From contig CASFCS010000007.1 in the NCBI GenBank assembly GCA_949293245.1, positions 1 to 64,000 on the forward strand: 64,000 nt of DNA. The letters run 5' to 3'. This document shows, piece by piece, positions 7,051 through 15,848 of the stretch. A program made the position numbers and the translations under genes. The notes under the pieces are model-generated. The model did not search any database and had not been told where the DNA came from. It saw only the letters and a program-made list of their open reading frames with translations. The stretch is from an uncultured bacterium (GTDB taxonomy: Bacteria; Bacillota; Clostridia; Oscillospirales; Oscillospiraceae). The stretch's first letter is position 1. Each line of letters opens with the position of its first letter.

Positions 7051-7956
7051 ATGAATCAGTATCTGGACATTTCCCCCGAAGTCTCCCAGGCCCTGGCCGA
7101 CCACAAGCCTGTGGTGGCCCTGGAGTCCACCATCATCTCCCACGGCATGCCCTATCCCCAGAACGTGGAGACCGCCCTGAAGGTCAACCAGATCATCCGG
7201 GACTGCGGGGCCGTCCCCGCCACCGTGGCCATCATCGGCGGCCGCCTGAAGGCCGGTCTCAGCGATGAGGAGATCGAGTATCTGGGCAAGGCGGGCAGCA
7301 AGGTGGCCAAGGTGTCCCGCCGGGACCTGCCCGTCATCGTCTCCAAGGGACTGGACGGGGCCACCACCGTGGCCACCACTATGATCATTGCCCACATGGC
7401 GGGCATCCAGGTGTTTGCCACCGGCGGCATCGGCGGGGTCCACCGGGGGGCGGAGACCACCATGGACATCTCCGCCGACCTGGAGGAGCTGGCCCAGACC
7501 CCGGTGATGGTGGTGTGCGCCGGGGCCAAGTCCATTCTGGATCTGGGCCTCACCCTGGAGTATCTGGAGACCAAGGGGGTGCCCGTCATCGGCTACGGCA
7601 CCGACGAGCTGCCCGCCTTCTACACCCGCAGGAGCGGCTTTGGGGTGGACTACCAGCTGGACACCCCGGAGGAGATCGCCGGGGCCTTCCGGGCCCAGCG
7701 GGGCATGGGCCTCAAGACCGGTATGCTGGTGACCAACCCCATCCCGGAGGAATTCTCCATGGACCCCGCCGTCATCAACAAGGCCATTGACGAGGCGGTG
7801 GCCGAGGCCCAGGCCCAGGGCATCCACGGCAAGGCCACCACCCCCTTCCTGCTGGCCAAGATCAAGGACATCACCGGCGGGGACAGCCTGGACTCCAACA
7901 TCCAGCTGGTGTTCAACAACGCCCGCCTGGCCTCTGCCATCGCCGCCTCTCTCTGA
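7051..7956 (+). CDS. psuG: Pseudouridine-5'-phosphate glycosidase
   Basis: Cleaves the C–C glycosidic bond of pseudouridine 5'-phosphate to uracil and ribose 5-phosphate, using a divalent metal. 301 residues, close to the E. coli enzyme. Seen: 'VALESTIISHGMPYPQN' near the N-terminus with the conserved Glu, 'FATGGIGGVHRGAE' and 'VVCAGAKSILDLG' with the conserved Lys. AGGAGG lies 8 bases before the ATG. Third gene of the salvage operon, 54 bases after the YgjV gene. Confidence 0.95.
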   Translation: MNQYLDISPEVSQALADHKPVVALESTIISHGMPYPQNVETALKVNQIIRDCGAVPATVAIIGGRLKAGLSDEEIEYLGKAGSKVAKVSRRDLPVIVSKGLDGATTVATTMIIAHMAGIQVFATGGIGGVHRGAETTMDISADLEELAQTPVMVVCAGAKSILDLGLTLEYLETKGVPVIGYGTDELPAFYTRRSGFGVDYQLDTPEEIAGAFRAQRGMGLKTGMLVTNPIPEEFSMDPAVINKAIDEAVAEAQAQGIHGKATTPFLLAKIKDITGGDSLDSNIQLVFNNARLASAIAASL

Positions 7957-8046
7957 CCTCCCCCGCTTTTTTCAAACTGAGGGTTTCGGGGATGCCAGTT
8001 GTGGTGTATACTGGTCTTATCCCTCTTTAAAAGGAGCGATCTCCTG

Positions 8047-8892
8047 ATGAAAAGACAAAAGACCGTGATGGCCATCCATGACATCTCCTGTGTGGGCAAG
8101 TGCTCCCTCACCGTGGCCCTGCCCATTTTGTCGGCGGCGGGCATCGAGACCTCCGTGCTGCCCACCTCCCTCCTGTCCACCCACACCGGCGGCTTCGAGG
8201 GGTACACCTTTCTGGACCTGACCGGGGACCTGCCCCGCATTCTGGCCCACTGGGCCAAGCTGGGCATCACCTTTGACGCCATTTACTCGGGCTACCTGGG
8301 CTCCCGGGCCCAGATCGCCATGGTGGAGTCCATCTTCGCCACCTTCGGCCAGGGGGCTTTGAAGATGGTGGACCCGGTGATGGGGGACAACGGCCGGCTC
8401 TATGGGGGCTTCTCCCCGGAGTTCCCCCCGGAGATGCTCCATCTGTGCACCAAGGCCGACGTGCTGGTGCCCAACTTTACCGAAGCCACCCTCATGCTGG
8501 GAGTGCCCTACCAGGAGCCCCCCTACACCAAGGCTTACGTGGAGCGGCTGATGGACCGGCTGTCGGAGCACTGCCCGGGGAAGATCGTCCTCACCGGGGT
8601 GATGCTGGACCCGGACCACCTGGGGGCCGCCGTGATGGAGGGCCCCGGCGGGCTGGTGGAGTACGCCTCCAACCCCATTATCCTGGGGTACTACCACGGC
8701 ACCGGGGACGTGTTCGCCAGCGCCCTGCTCTCCGCCCTCCTGTCGGACAAATCCCTGCGGGACAGCGCCCAGATCGCCGCGGACTTCACCGCCCGCTCCA
8801 TCGCCCTGAGCGATCCTCAGCGGGAGCGGCGCTACGGTGTGCGGTTCGAGGCCGCCCTGCCGGAGCTGATGAAGGCCCTGGACCTGGTATAA
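8047..8892 (+). CDS. pdxY: Pyridoxal/pyridoxamine kinase
   Basis: Ribokinase-superfamily enzyme that phosphorylates B6 vitamers with ATP. 281 residues. 'VMAIHDISCVGKCSLTVALP' at the N-terminus is the typical PdxY/PdxK opening; 'VDPVMGDNG' and the catalytic 'YYHGTGDVFASALL' follow. AAAGGAG lies 12 bases before the ATG. It may be read from its own promoter: a TATACT box lies near 8007, with only a weak −35. It converges on rnr with a shared terminator. PdxK and PdxY cannot be told apart by eye. Confidence 0.88.
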   Translation: MKRQKTVMAIHDISCVGKCSLTVALPILSAAGIETSVLPTSLLSTHTGGFEGYTFLDLTGDLPRILAHWAKLGITFDAIYSGYLGSRAQIAMVESIFATFGQGALKMVDPVMGDNGRLYGGFSPEFPPEMLHLCTKADVLVPNFTEATLMLGVPYQEPPYTKAYVERLMDRLSEHCPGKIVLTGVMLDPDHLGAAVMEGPGGLVEYASNPIILGYYHGTGDVFASALLSALLSDKSLRDSAQIAADFTARSIALSDPQRERRYGVRFEAALPELMKALDLV

Positions 8893-8907
8893 ACCATAAA
8901 AAACACG

Positions 8908-8940
8908 AAACAGCCCGCCGCTCCTCGCGGCGGGCTGTTT
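8908..8940. terminator. Bidirectional terminator between pdxY and rnr
   Basis: Perfect 14-bp stem (8908–8921 / 8927–8940), loop TCCTC, A-run on the left and T-run on the right, between two convergent genes. Confidence 0.92.
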
Positions 8941-8948
8941 TTCCCTTT

Positions 8949-10964
8949 TCAGCGCCGTCCTCTCCGGCGGCGGGGGACCGGGCGGCCCTTTGGCTTTCTC
9001 CGCCCCCTGGGCAGGGGGCTGGGGGCCTCCGGCCGGGGGCGGGCATAGGGCAGGTCCTCCGCCCTTTGCCCCGGCAGGCAGAAATCCACCCGCCCCTGGG
9101 CGCCCACGGCAGCGGCCACCTGCACCTCCAGCTGGGCGCCCAGGGTGTACCGGTGGGCGGCCTCTCTCCCCTCCAGAGTCATGGTCTCCTCCCGGAGGTG
9201 ATACTCGTCCGGGGGAAGGCACTCCACAGGCAGCAGCCCCTCCACCCCGTTTGGCAGCATAAGAAACAGCCCGAACCGGGTGACCCCGGACACGGCGGCG
9301 GGGAACACCTCCCCCACATGGCCCTCCATCATCCGGGCCAGATAGCACTTTTCGATCTCCCGCTGGGCGGCGGCGGCCTCCAGCTCCCGGGCGGTGGACT
9401 GCCGGGCCCCCTCCTCCAGGGCGTCCCGGGCCGTCCCCTTCTCCCTGTCCAGCAGGGCGTGCACCTGCCGGTGGACCAGCAGGTCGGGGTAGCGGCGGAT
9501 GGGGGAGGTGAAGTGGCAGTAGCACCGGGAGGCCAGGCCGAAGTGGCCGTCGTTCTGGGTGCTGTACATGGCCTTGCTCTGGGAACGGAGGACCAGGGTG
9601 TTTATCATGGGGCCCTCGGGCTGGCCCTGGGCCCGGTCCAGCACCCTTTGCAGGGCGAAGCCGTCCCCCGCCCCCAGGTTGTACCCCAGGGGATTGAGGG
9701 CGGTGCGCAGGGCCTCCAGCTTGTCCGGATCCGGCTTGTGGTGGACCCGGTAGACGCAGGGCCGCCCCGCCCTGGTGAGGGCGGCGGCCACCGTCTCGTT
9801 GGCCAGGAGCATGAACTCCTCGATGATGCCCTCCGACCGGCCCGGCCCCCGCAGGGCGCAGGCCACAGGCTCCCCGTTCTCGTCGCAGGTGATGGCCACC
9901 TCACTGCTCTCCAGAAAGAGGCTGCCCCGCTGCCGCCGCCGGCGGCGGAGCTGACGGGCCAGGTCCTCCATCTCCCGGAGGACCGGGGCCTCCCGGAGCA
10001 GTTCCTCCTCCGCGCCCTTTTCCCCCTCCAGCAGGGCGTTACACCCCCGGTAGGTGAGGCGGCGGGCGGAGCGGATCACCGTCCGGGCCAGGGCGCTGTC
10101 CACCACCTCCCCCTTTTCGTCCAGGGTCATGAAGCAGGACAGGGCCAGCCGGTCCACCCCCGGGTTCAGGGAGCAGATGCCGTTGGACAGGGGGATGGGC
10201 AGCATGGGCACCACCCGGTCGGCGAAATACACCGAGGTGCCCCGGGCCAGGGCCTCCCCATCCAGGGGGGAGCCGGGGCGGACGTACCAGCTCACATCCG
10301 CGATGTGGACCCCCAGCACCCGGCGGCCCGCCCCGTCCCGCTCCAGGGAGACGGCGTCGTCAAAGTCCCGGGCGGTGTCCCCGTCGATGGTAAAGACCAG
10401 GGCGTCCCGCAGGTCCAGCCGCCCCTCCAGGGCCTGGGGGGGCACCGTGTCCGGCGTCTCCATGGCCTGGTCCAGCACCCCCTGGGGAAAGTTCTCCGGG
10501 ATGCGGTGGTCATAGAGGATGGCCCTCACGGCGGAGGTGAGGGTGTGGGCCGCCCCGAAGCTCTCCACCAGGTCCGCCGAAGGGGTCTGGCCCATGCCAT
10601 AGCCGTAGGTCACAATGGCTGCCGCCGCCCGGTCCCCTGGCGCCGCGGTGTGGGCGCCCCCCCGGATGAGGATGGGCCCGGGGAGTTTGGGGTCCCCGGG
10701 AATGAGCCACAGCTTTTTCTCCCGCCGCTCCAGCACACCGGTGACGGCGCTGCGGCCCCGCTGGGTCACCTGCACCACCTTTCCGGCGGTGCGCTCCCCC
10801 TCCTGGTCCTCCCGGCAGGGGACAAAAACCACCCTGTCCCCGTCCCACGCCCCGCCGGTGCGCCGGGCCGGGATAAACCAGTCCTCCCCCCCCTCGTCGG
10901 GGGTTACAAAGCCATATCCATGCTGGGTGGCGTGAAACACGCCGGTATATTCTCTCCTGTCCAC
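8949..10964 (-). CDS. rnr: Ribonuclease R (RNB-family 3'–5' exoribonuclease)
   Basis: Degrades structured RNA and helps tmRNA-linked decay. 671 residues: an N-terminal cold-shock-type domain ('GVFHATQHGYGFV', 'WFIPARR'), the RNB domain with metal-binding acidic cluster 'IDGDTARDFDDAVSL', a second conserved stretch 'SNGICSLNPGVDRLALS', an S1 domain ('GEVFPAAVSGVTRFGLFLML') and a very basic C-tail. A GTG at 10964 is chosen, as GGGAGG lies 7 bases upstream; an ATG at 10979 has no ribosome site. It lies downstream of secG, the usual order in Firmicutes, with a hairpin in between. Confidence 0.93.
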   Translation of the reverse strand: MDRREYTGVFHATQHGYGFVTPDEGGEDWFIPARRTGGAWDGDRVVFVPCREDQEGERTAGKVVQVTQRGRSAVTGVLERREKKLWLIPGDPKLPGPILIRGGAHTAAPGDRAAAAIVTYGYGMGQTPSADLVESFGAAHTLTSAVRAILYDHRIPENFPQGVLDQAMETPDTVPPQALEGRLDLRDALVFTIDGDTARDFDDAVSLERDGAGRRVLGVHIADVSWYVRPGSPLDGEALARGTSVYFADRVVPMLPIPLSNGICSLNPGVDRLALSCFMTLDEKGEVVDSALARTVIRSARRLTYRGCNALLEGEKGAEEELLREAPVLREMEDLARQLRRRRRQRGSLFLESSEVAITCDENGEPVACALRGPGRSEGIIEEFMLLANETVAAALTRAGRPCVYRVHHKPDPDKLEALRTALNPLGYNLGAGDGFALQRVLDRAQGQPEGPMINTLVLRSQSKAMYSTQNDGHFGLASRCYCHFTSPIRRYPDLLVHRQVHALLDREKGTARDALEEGARQSTARELEAAAAQREIEKCYLARMMEGHVGEVFPAAVSGVTRFGLFLMLPNGVEGLLPVECLPPDEYHLREETMTLEGREAAHRYTLGAQLEVQVAAAVGAQGRVDFCLPGQRAEDLPYARPRPEAPSPLPRGRRKPKGRPVPRRRRGRR

Positions 10965-11011
10965 AGGTATCCCTCCCATCTTGTTTCAGTATCCCCAAAG
11001 GGGAAAAAACA

Positions 11012-11043
11012 AATGGCCGCCGCAGCTCTCTGCGGCAGCCATT
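11012..11043 (-). terminator. Hairpin between secG and rnr
   Basis: 14-bp arms (11012–11025 / 11030–11043) with one mismatch, loop CTCT; on the minus strand it is followed by TTTGTTTTTT. It would end secG transcripts or let a fraction read into rnr. Confidence 0.8.
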
Positions 11044-11052
11044 TTTTCGCAA

Positions 11053-11289
11053 TTACTTCGCCATCAGGGTCAGGGCCAGGGTGAGCAGCAGGAACACGAT
11101 GGCCACCCACTTGGTCGCCTTGGCCAGACGGGCGTCGGCGGACTTGGCCTTGTTCTTGGACAGGAAGGTGTCCGCGCCGCCGGCGATGACGCCGGAGAGG
11201 CCGGCGCTCTTCCCGGACTGGAGCAGCACCACGGCGATGAGGAAAACTGCGGCAATGGCGTAGATGACAGACAAAACAGTGTACAGCAT
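11053..11289 (-). CDS. secG: Preprotein translocase subunit SecG
   Basis: 78-residue membrane subunit of the SecYEG channel. Two transmembrane helices: one near the N-terminus followed by 'LLQSGKSAGLSGVIAGGADTF', the SecG signature loop, and one at the C-terminus (WVAIVFLLLTLALTLM). AAAGGAAC precedes the ATG. A consensus-like promoter lies about 80 bases upstream. Confidence 0.95.
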   Translation of the reverse strand: MLYTVLSVIYAIAAVFLIAVVLLQSGKSAGLSGVIAGGADTFLSKNKAKSADARLAKATKWVAIVFLLLTLALTLMAK

Positions 11290-11368
11290 ACGGATCCGTT
11301 CCTTTCAAAATTCAACCCGGCGCGCCGGGCTCGCCCGGGAAGCCGGCCTATCAGGTCATGTACATTGT

Positions 11369-11397
11369 ATTTTAACACAGCTTCCTGCCAAATGCAA
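11369..11397 (-). promoter_or_regulatory. Sigma-A promoter of secG
   Basis: On the minus strand: TTGCAT (11392–11397), 17 bases, TAAAAT (11369–11374). Confidence 0.8.
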
Positions 11398-11419
11398 GTT
11401 CTTTTTCTCCCGCCCGCCC

Positions 11420-11447
11420 TTGCTTTTTCCCCAGGATTTGATACAAT
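11420..11447 (+). promoter_or_regulatory. Sigma-A promoter of udk
   Basis: TTGCTT (11420–11425), 16 bases, TACAAT (11442–11447), divergent from the secG promoter. Confidence 0.65.
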
Positions 11448-11525
11448 GAGTTCTGCCGGCGGGGTTTTTCCCGGGGCACACTGTGTTTTCCCCGCCCTGG
11501 CGCGGGAGAAGAGGAGGCGCTTTTT

Positions 11526-12143
11526 ATGTCCACCATGGTGATCGGCATTGCCGGGGGCACCGGCTCGGGAAAGACCACCCTCACCCGGCGGATCCAGCAG
11601 GTCTTTGGGGAGGATGTCAGCGTGGTCTACCACGACAACTACTACAAGGCCCACCCCAACATGACCTATGAGGAGCGCTCCGCCCTGAACTACGACCACC
11701 CCGATGCCTTTGACACAGACCTGCTGGTGGAGGATCTGAAGGCCCTGTGCGCCGGGCAGACCATCCAGTGCCCGGTATACGACTATACCATCCACAACCG
11801 CTCCCAGGAGACCGTCACCGTCCGCCCCACCAAGGTGGTCATTGTGGAGGGCATCCTCATCTTCCACGATCCCGCCCTGCGGGAGCTGATGGACATCAAG
11901 ATTTTTGTGGATACCGATGCGGACGTGCGTATCCTGCGGCGCATCCTGCGGGATGTGAAGGAGCGGGGGCGCAGCCTGGACAGTGTCATCGACCAGTATC
12001 TCACCACCGTCAAGCCCATGCACCAGCAATTCGTCCAGCCCAGCCGGCAGTATGCCGACCTGGTGGTGCTGGACGGGGGACACAATTTAGTGGCCCTGGA
12101 CATGATCGTCCAGCGGGTGCGCAGCCATGTGGAGGAGAAGTAG
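11526..12143 (+). CDS. udk: Uridine kinase (uridine–cytidine kinase)
   Basis: Phosphorylates uridine and cytidine for pyrimidine salvage. 205 residues, usual length. P-loop 'GIAGGTGSGKTTLTRR' at the N-terminus, then 'HDNYYK', 'NYDHPDAFDTDLL' and 'VIVEGILIF' (Walker B-like), all typical of Udk. GAGGAGGCG lies 8 bases before the ATG. No terminator was seen between it and the next gene 126 bases on. Confidence 0.93.
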   Translation: MSTMVIGIAGGTGSGKTTLTRRIQQVFGEDVSVVYHDNYYKAHPNMTYEERSALNYDHPDAFDTDLLVEDLKALCAGQTIQCPVYDYTIHNRSQETVTVRPTKVVIVEGILIFHDPALRELMDIKIFVDTDADVRILRRILRDVKERGRSLDSVIDQYLTTVKPMHQQFVQPSRQYADLVVLDGGHNLVALDMIVQRVRSHVEEK

Positions 12144-12269
12144 CGCCAGCCTTGCCCAAAAAAATTTTTCATTTTCCGGAACTTTCTTTTCTGGCCGTCG
12201 TCCATATGTGCGGCAACAAAAAAGCGCCGCTCCGCCGCGGCTATTACAAAGATGAAAAGGAGCTCTCCC

Positions 12270-13091
12270 ATGAAGAAGAACGTACTCTCTCTCCTGCTGG
12301 CCGGCGCCATGGTCCTCTCCCTGGCCGCCTGCGCCTCTGCCCCCGCCGATCCCAGCCAGAGCGTCTCTCCCGACGCCAGCCAGAGCATGACGCCCGACCC
12401 CCAGGAGACCGACCCCACCGACAGCCTGCCCGTGGAGACCAATCCCGTGGAGGAGACCGATCCCGTGGAGGAGACCGAGCCCCAGGAGACTGAGCCCTCC
12501 GAGACCCCCTCTGAGAGCCCCTCCACCTCTCCCAGCCCCTCCACCTCTCCCAGCCCCTCTCCCTCCACCAGCCCCTCCAACCGGCCTTCCAACCGGCCTT
12601 CCACCAGCCCGTCCACCTCTCCTTCCACCAGCCCTTCTACCTCCCCCAGCCCCTCTCCCTCTCCTTCTCCCTCTCCCAGCGCCCCCACTCAGGTGGATCT
12701 GGCCTCTTTCTACGCTGACGTGGTCAGCACCTACTCCAACGCCGGCCTTATGGAGGTCACCGGCGACTTCCTGACCAACTACTATTCCGGTCTGAGCGAC
12801 ATTGCCACCGAGCAGCGTGTGATTTACATGAGCATGATGACCATGTCCTCCTTTGAGGTGGCCCTGGTGCAGGTATCCAACAGCAGCGACGTGGCCGCGG
12901 TGAAGGATATCTTCCAGGCCCGCATCGACAACATGGTGGGCACCGACGAGAATCCCGGCGCCGCCTGGTACCCCGCCGCCATCGAGCTGTGGGACACCCA
13001 CTCCCAGATCGTCACCAACGGCAACTATGTGATGCTCATTGTCAGCGAGAACGACGCCGACATCGTCTCCGACTTCAACGCCCTGTTCTGA
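12270..13091 (+). CDS. DUF4358-type lipoprotein with a long Pro/Ser/Thr linker
   Basis: 273 residues. Signal peptide with lipobox 'LSLAAC' (Cys near residue 19), then an acidic Thr/Glu/Pro stretch and a Pro-Ser-Thr low-complexity linker (about 75–140), and a folded C-terminal domain ('FYADVVSTYSN' to 'VSDFNALF') resembling DUF4358. In Clostridia such proteins are often encoded beside MBOAT and DHHW genes, as here. Probably cell-surface; the biochemical role is unknown. AAAAGGAGC precedes the ATG at 12270, and an earlier in-frame ATG at 12252 lacks a site. The linker DNA is repetitive and could be unstable. Confidence 0.78.
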   Translation: MKKNVLSLLLAGAMVLSLAACASAPADPSQSVSPDASQSMTPDPQETDPTDSLPVETNPVEETDPVEETEPQETEPSETPSESPSTSPSPSTSPSPSPSTSPSNRPSNRPSTSPSTSPSTSPSTSPSPSPSPSPSPSAPTQVDLASFYADVVSTYSNAGLMEVTGDFLTNYYSGLSDIATEQRVIYMSMMTMSSFEVALVQVSNSSDVAAVKDIFQARIDNMVGTDENPGAAWYPAAIELWDTHSQIVTNGNYVMLIVSENDADIVSDFNALF

Positions 13092-13110
13092 GGCAATCCT
13101 ATGTTTACCA

Positions 13111-13140
13111 CCGGGGGACCGCCGGAGGGCGGTCCCCCGG
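13111..13140 (+). terminator. Strong GC hairpin between lipoprotein and MBOAT genes
   Basis: CCGGGGGACCGCC pairs perfectly with GGCGGTCCCCCGG around a GGAG loop. There is no T-run, so it may be an mRNA-stabilising or attenuating structure, not a full terminator. Confidence 0.65.
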
Positions 13141-13180
13141 ATCCGTCTCCCCCTGACCTGAATCCTGTGAGGTGACTGCA

Positions 13181-14590
13181 TTGGTCTTTTCCAGCCCGCT
13201 CTTTCTCTTTTGTTACCTGCCTGTCGTTCTGATTCTCTACTATATCTCCCCCCTGAAGCTGCGCAACTTCGTGCTGCTGGTGGTCAACCTGATCTTCTAC
13301 GGCTGGGGGGAGCCCCTGTATATCGTGCTGATGGTCTTTACCATTACCCTGGACTACTTTGCCGGGCTGGTGGTGGAGCACTACAAACGAAAGGGGAACG
13401 ACCTGGGGGCCCGGTGGGCCGTGGCCGTGGCCCTGGTGCTCAACCTGGCCATCCTCTTTTTCTTCAAGTACTGGGACCTGGTGGCCAGCACCCTCCAGCA
13501 CGTGGGGATCAACATGCCCGCCCTGGGTCTCTCTCTCCCCATCGGCATCTCCTTCTACACCTTCCAGACCATGACCTACCCGGTGGACGTGTACCGGGGG
13601 GACGCGGGGGTGCAGAAGAACCTGGTGAGCTTCAGCACCTTCGTCACCCTCTTCCCCCAGCTCATCGCCGGCCCCATCATCAAGTACAAGGAGCTGGCCG
13701 ACCAGATGGACCAGCGGGACCACACCGTGGAGCGCTTTGCCTCCGGCGTGAGCGTATTTGTGGTGGGCCTTGCCAAGAAGGTGCTGCTGGCCAACAACCT
13801 GGGTCAGCTGTGGGAGGTGTATCTGGACACCCCCGTGGCCCAGCTCACCACCGCGGGGGCCTGGCTCGGGGTGGTGGCCTTCTCCCTGCAGCTCTATTTC
13901 GACTTCTCCGGCTACTCCGACATGGCCGTGGGCCTGGGCCGGATGCTGGGCTTCGAGTTCCTGCGCAACTTTGACTACCCCTATATCTCCCGGTCGGTCA
14001 CCGAGTTCTGGCGCCGGTGGCACATCTCCCTGGGCTCCTGGTTCCGGGAGTATGTCTACATCCCCCTGGGGGGCAACCGGGTGTCCAAGGGCCGGCTGTG
14101 CTTCAACCTGATGGTGGTGTGGGGCCTTACGGGCCTGTGGCACGGGGCCAGCTGGAACTTCCTGATCTGGGGGCTCTACTTCGGCATCCTCCTGATCGCG
14201 GAGAAGCTGTTCCTCAAAAAGTGGATTGACCGCTGGCCCCGGCTGCTTCAGCATCTGTACACCCTTTTCCTGGTGGTGGTGAGCTGGGCCATCTTCGCCG
14301 TGGAGGACTTCACCCAGCTGGGAGGCTACCTGCGGGCCATGTTCGGCATGGCCCAGGGCGGCCTGGTGGACAGCAACGCTGTGTACTACCTGACCTCCTT
14401 CCTGCCCATCCTGGTCATCGCCGCGGTGGCCGCCACCCCTCTGGCCGTCAAAGTGTGGCGGGGGGGCGAGGTGCGCTCCTTCCGTGTCCTCCGGGTGGCG
14501 CTGCCCGTGCTGCTGCTGGTGGGGCTGATCTTCTCCACCGCCTACCTGGTGGACGCCAGCTACAACCCCTTCCTCTACTTCCGTTTCTAA
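13181..14590 (+). CDS. MBOAT-family O-acyltransferase (AlgI/DltB-like)
   Basis: Polytopic membrane enzyme that moves acyl groups across the membrane to an extracytoplasmic glycan. 469 residues, about ten helices. Seen: 'VFSSPLFLFCYLPVV' at the start, 'PIGISFYTFQTMTYPVDVYRG', 'FPQLIAGPII', 'FWRRWHISLGSWFREYVYIPLGGN', and the conserved His in 'GLWHGASWNFLIWGLYFG'. A TTG at 13181 is chosen: it gives the canonical MVFSS opening and GAGGTG lies 6 bases upstream. A GTG at 13172 is an alternative. Works with the DHHW gene directly downstream. Confidence 0.92.
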   Translation: MVFSSPLFLFCYLPVVLILYYISPLKLRNFVLLVVNLIFYGWGEPLYIVLMVFTITLDYFAGLVVEHYKRKGNDLGARWAVAVALVLNLAILFFFKYWDLVASTLQHVGINMPALGLSLPIGISFYTFQTMTYPVDVYRGDAGVQKNLVSFSTFVTLFPQLIAGPIIKYKELADQMDQRDHTVERFASGVSVFVVGLAKKVLLANNLGQLWEVYLDTPVAQLTTAGAWLGVVAFSLQLYFDFSGYSDMAVGLGRMLGFEFLRNFDYPYISRSVTEFWRRWHISLGSWFREYVYIPLGGNRVSKGRLCFNLMVVWGLTGLWHGASWNFLIWGLYFGILLIAEKLFLKKWIDRWPRLLQHLYTLFLVVVSWAIFAVEDFTQLGGYLRAMFGMAQGGLVDSNAVYYLTSFLPILVIAAVAATPLAVKVWRGGEVRSFRVLRVALPVLLLVGLIFSTAYLVDASYNPFLYFRF

Positions 14591-14606
14591 AGGAGGCGCA
14601 GCCGTT

Positions 14607-15770
14607 TTGTTCAGCAAACGATACAGCATTTTTATCACCGTTTTGTTCTGCGCCTTCCTGGGGGTATTCGCCCTGGCGCAGGTCATTCTGCCCGACCGGA
14701 CCTTCTCTGAGAATGAGAACCGCAATCTCCAGCAGATGCCCACCCTGGAACTGGGCACCCCCGAGCTGCCGGGGCGGCCCGGCACGGGCAACTTCTTCAG
14801 CGGAAAGTTCATGAGCGACTTTGAGACCTACCTCACCGACCAGTTCCCCCTGCGGGACGGCTGGATCACCCTGAAGGCCGCCACGGAGCTGGCCCTGGGC
14901 AAGCGGGAGAACAACGGGGTATATTTCGGCAGCGAGGACACCCTCTTTGCCAAGTTTACCATCTCCAATCCCACCCTGGCCCAGGAGAACCTGACCCATG
15001 TGAACACCCTGGCGGACAACCTGGACGTGCCGGTGTACTTCTCTCTGATCCCCGGCAAGGAGGTGGTGTGGGCCGACCGCCTGCCCGCCAACGCCCCCAA
15101 TGACGACGGCATGGCGTTCATTCAGCAGGCCCAGGAATCCACCTCCTCCGCCATCTGGTTTGACACCGCCTCCCCCCTCCTGAGCCACAGCGATGAGTAC
15201 GTCTTTTACCGCACGGACCACCACTGGACCAGCCTGGGGGCCTACTACGGCTACGCCGCCCTGATGGAGGCCATGGGCATGGAGCCGGTGCCCCTGGAGG
15301 AGTACGACCGCACCACCGTGTCCGACAGCTTCCTGGGCACCACCTACTCCTCCTCCGGCGCGGGGTGGATCACCCCTGACTCCATGGACACCTATGTGCC
15401 CGACGAGGGGATCTCGGTCATCACCTACCCCGAGGGGGCCCCGGTGGAGGGCAGCCTGTACGACTACTCCAAACTGGAGGTCAAGGACAAGTATTCCATG
15501 TTCCTGGGGGGCAACACTCCCCTGGCGGTGATCTCCACCCAGCAAACCGACGCCCCCAAGGTGCTGGTAATCCGGGACTCCTACTCCGACTCCCTGGCCC
15601 CCTTCCTCACCGCCCACTTCTCTGAGATTCACCTGTTCGACACCCGCTACAACCGCATGCCCATCTCCTCTTACGTGGAGGCCAACGGCATCGACATGGT
15701 GGTGGTGCTCTTCAGCACCTCCAACTTCGTGGCCGAGCAGAGCATCTTCCAGATTGCCATGGGCGCATAA
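14607..15770 (+). CDS. DHHW-family (AlgJ/AlgX-like, SGNH-type) secreted protein, partner of MBOAT
   Basis: 387 residues. The N-terminal signal anchor 'FITVLFCAFLGVFALAQVIL' is followed by 'RTFSENENRNLQQMP', a motif common in these proteins. 'YRTDHHWTSLGAYYGY' near residue 205 is the naming DHHW motif and 'VLVIRDSYSDSLAPFL' carries a Ser-hydrolase-type block. Such proteins transfer the acetyl group delivered by the MBOAT channel onto a polysaccharide. The TTG start at 14607 has AGGAGG 10 bases upstream, and the gene follows MBOAT by 16 bases. Confidence 0.9.
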   Translation: MFSKRYSIFITVLFCAFLGVFALAQVILPDRTFSENENRNLQQMPTLELGTPELPGRPGTGNFFSGKFMSDFETYLTDQFPLRDGWITLKAATELALGKRENNGVYFGSEDTLFAKFTISNPTLAQENLTHVNTLADNLDVPVYFSLIPGKEVVWADRLPANAPNDDGMAFIQQAQESTSSAIWFDTASPLLSHSDEYVFYRTDHHWTSLGAYYGYAALMEAMGMEPVPLEEYDRTTVSDSFLGTTYSSSGAGWITPDSMDTYVPDEGISVITYPEGAPVEGSLYDYSKLEVKDKYSMFLGGNTPLAVISTQQTDAPKVLVIRDSYSDSLAPFLTAHFSEIHLFDTRYNRMPISSYVEANGIDMVVVLFSTSNFVAEQSIFQIAMGA

Positions 15771-15784
15771 TGAACCAGACAGAG

Positions 15785-15825
15785 AAAGCCCCCGGTTGCG
15801 GACTGTGTCCGCAGCCGGGGGCTTT
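15785..15825. terminator. Terminator after the MBOAT–DHHW operon
   Basis: 18-base arms (AAAGCCCCCGGTTGCGGA and its near complement, one mismatch) and a trailing TTTTAT. It is also placed to end the convergent liv operon. Confidence 0.9.
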
Positions 15826-15848
15826 TATCATTTTCGTCGGGGCTCAGC

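Noticed and set aside
12480..12690. Repeats in the lipoprotein gene taken as a CRISPR-like or satellite array
   Set aside because: They are degenerate Pro-Ser-Thr codons in frame with a signal peptide and a folded domain, so they are a protein linker.
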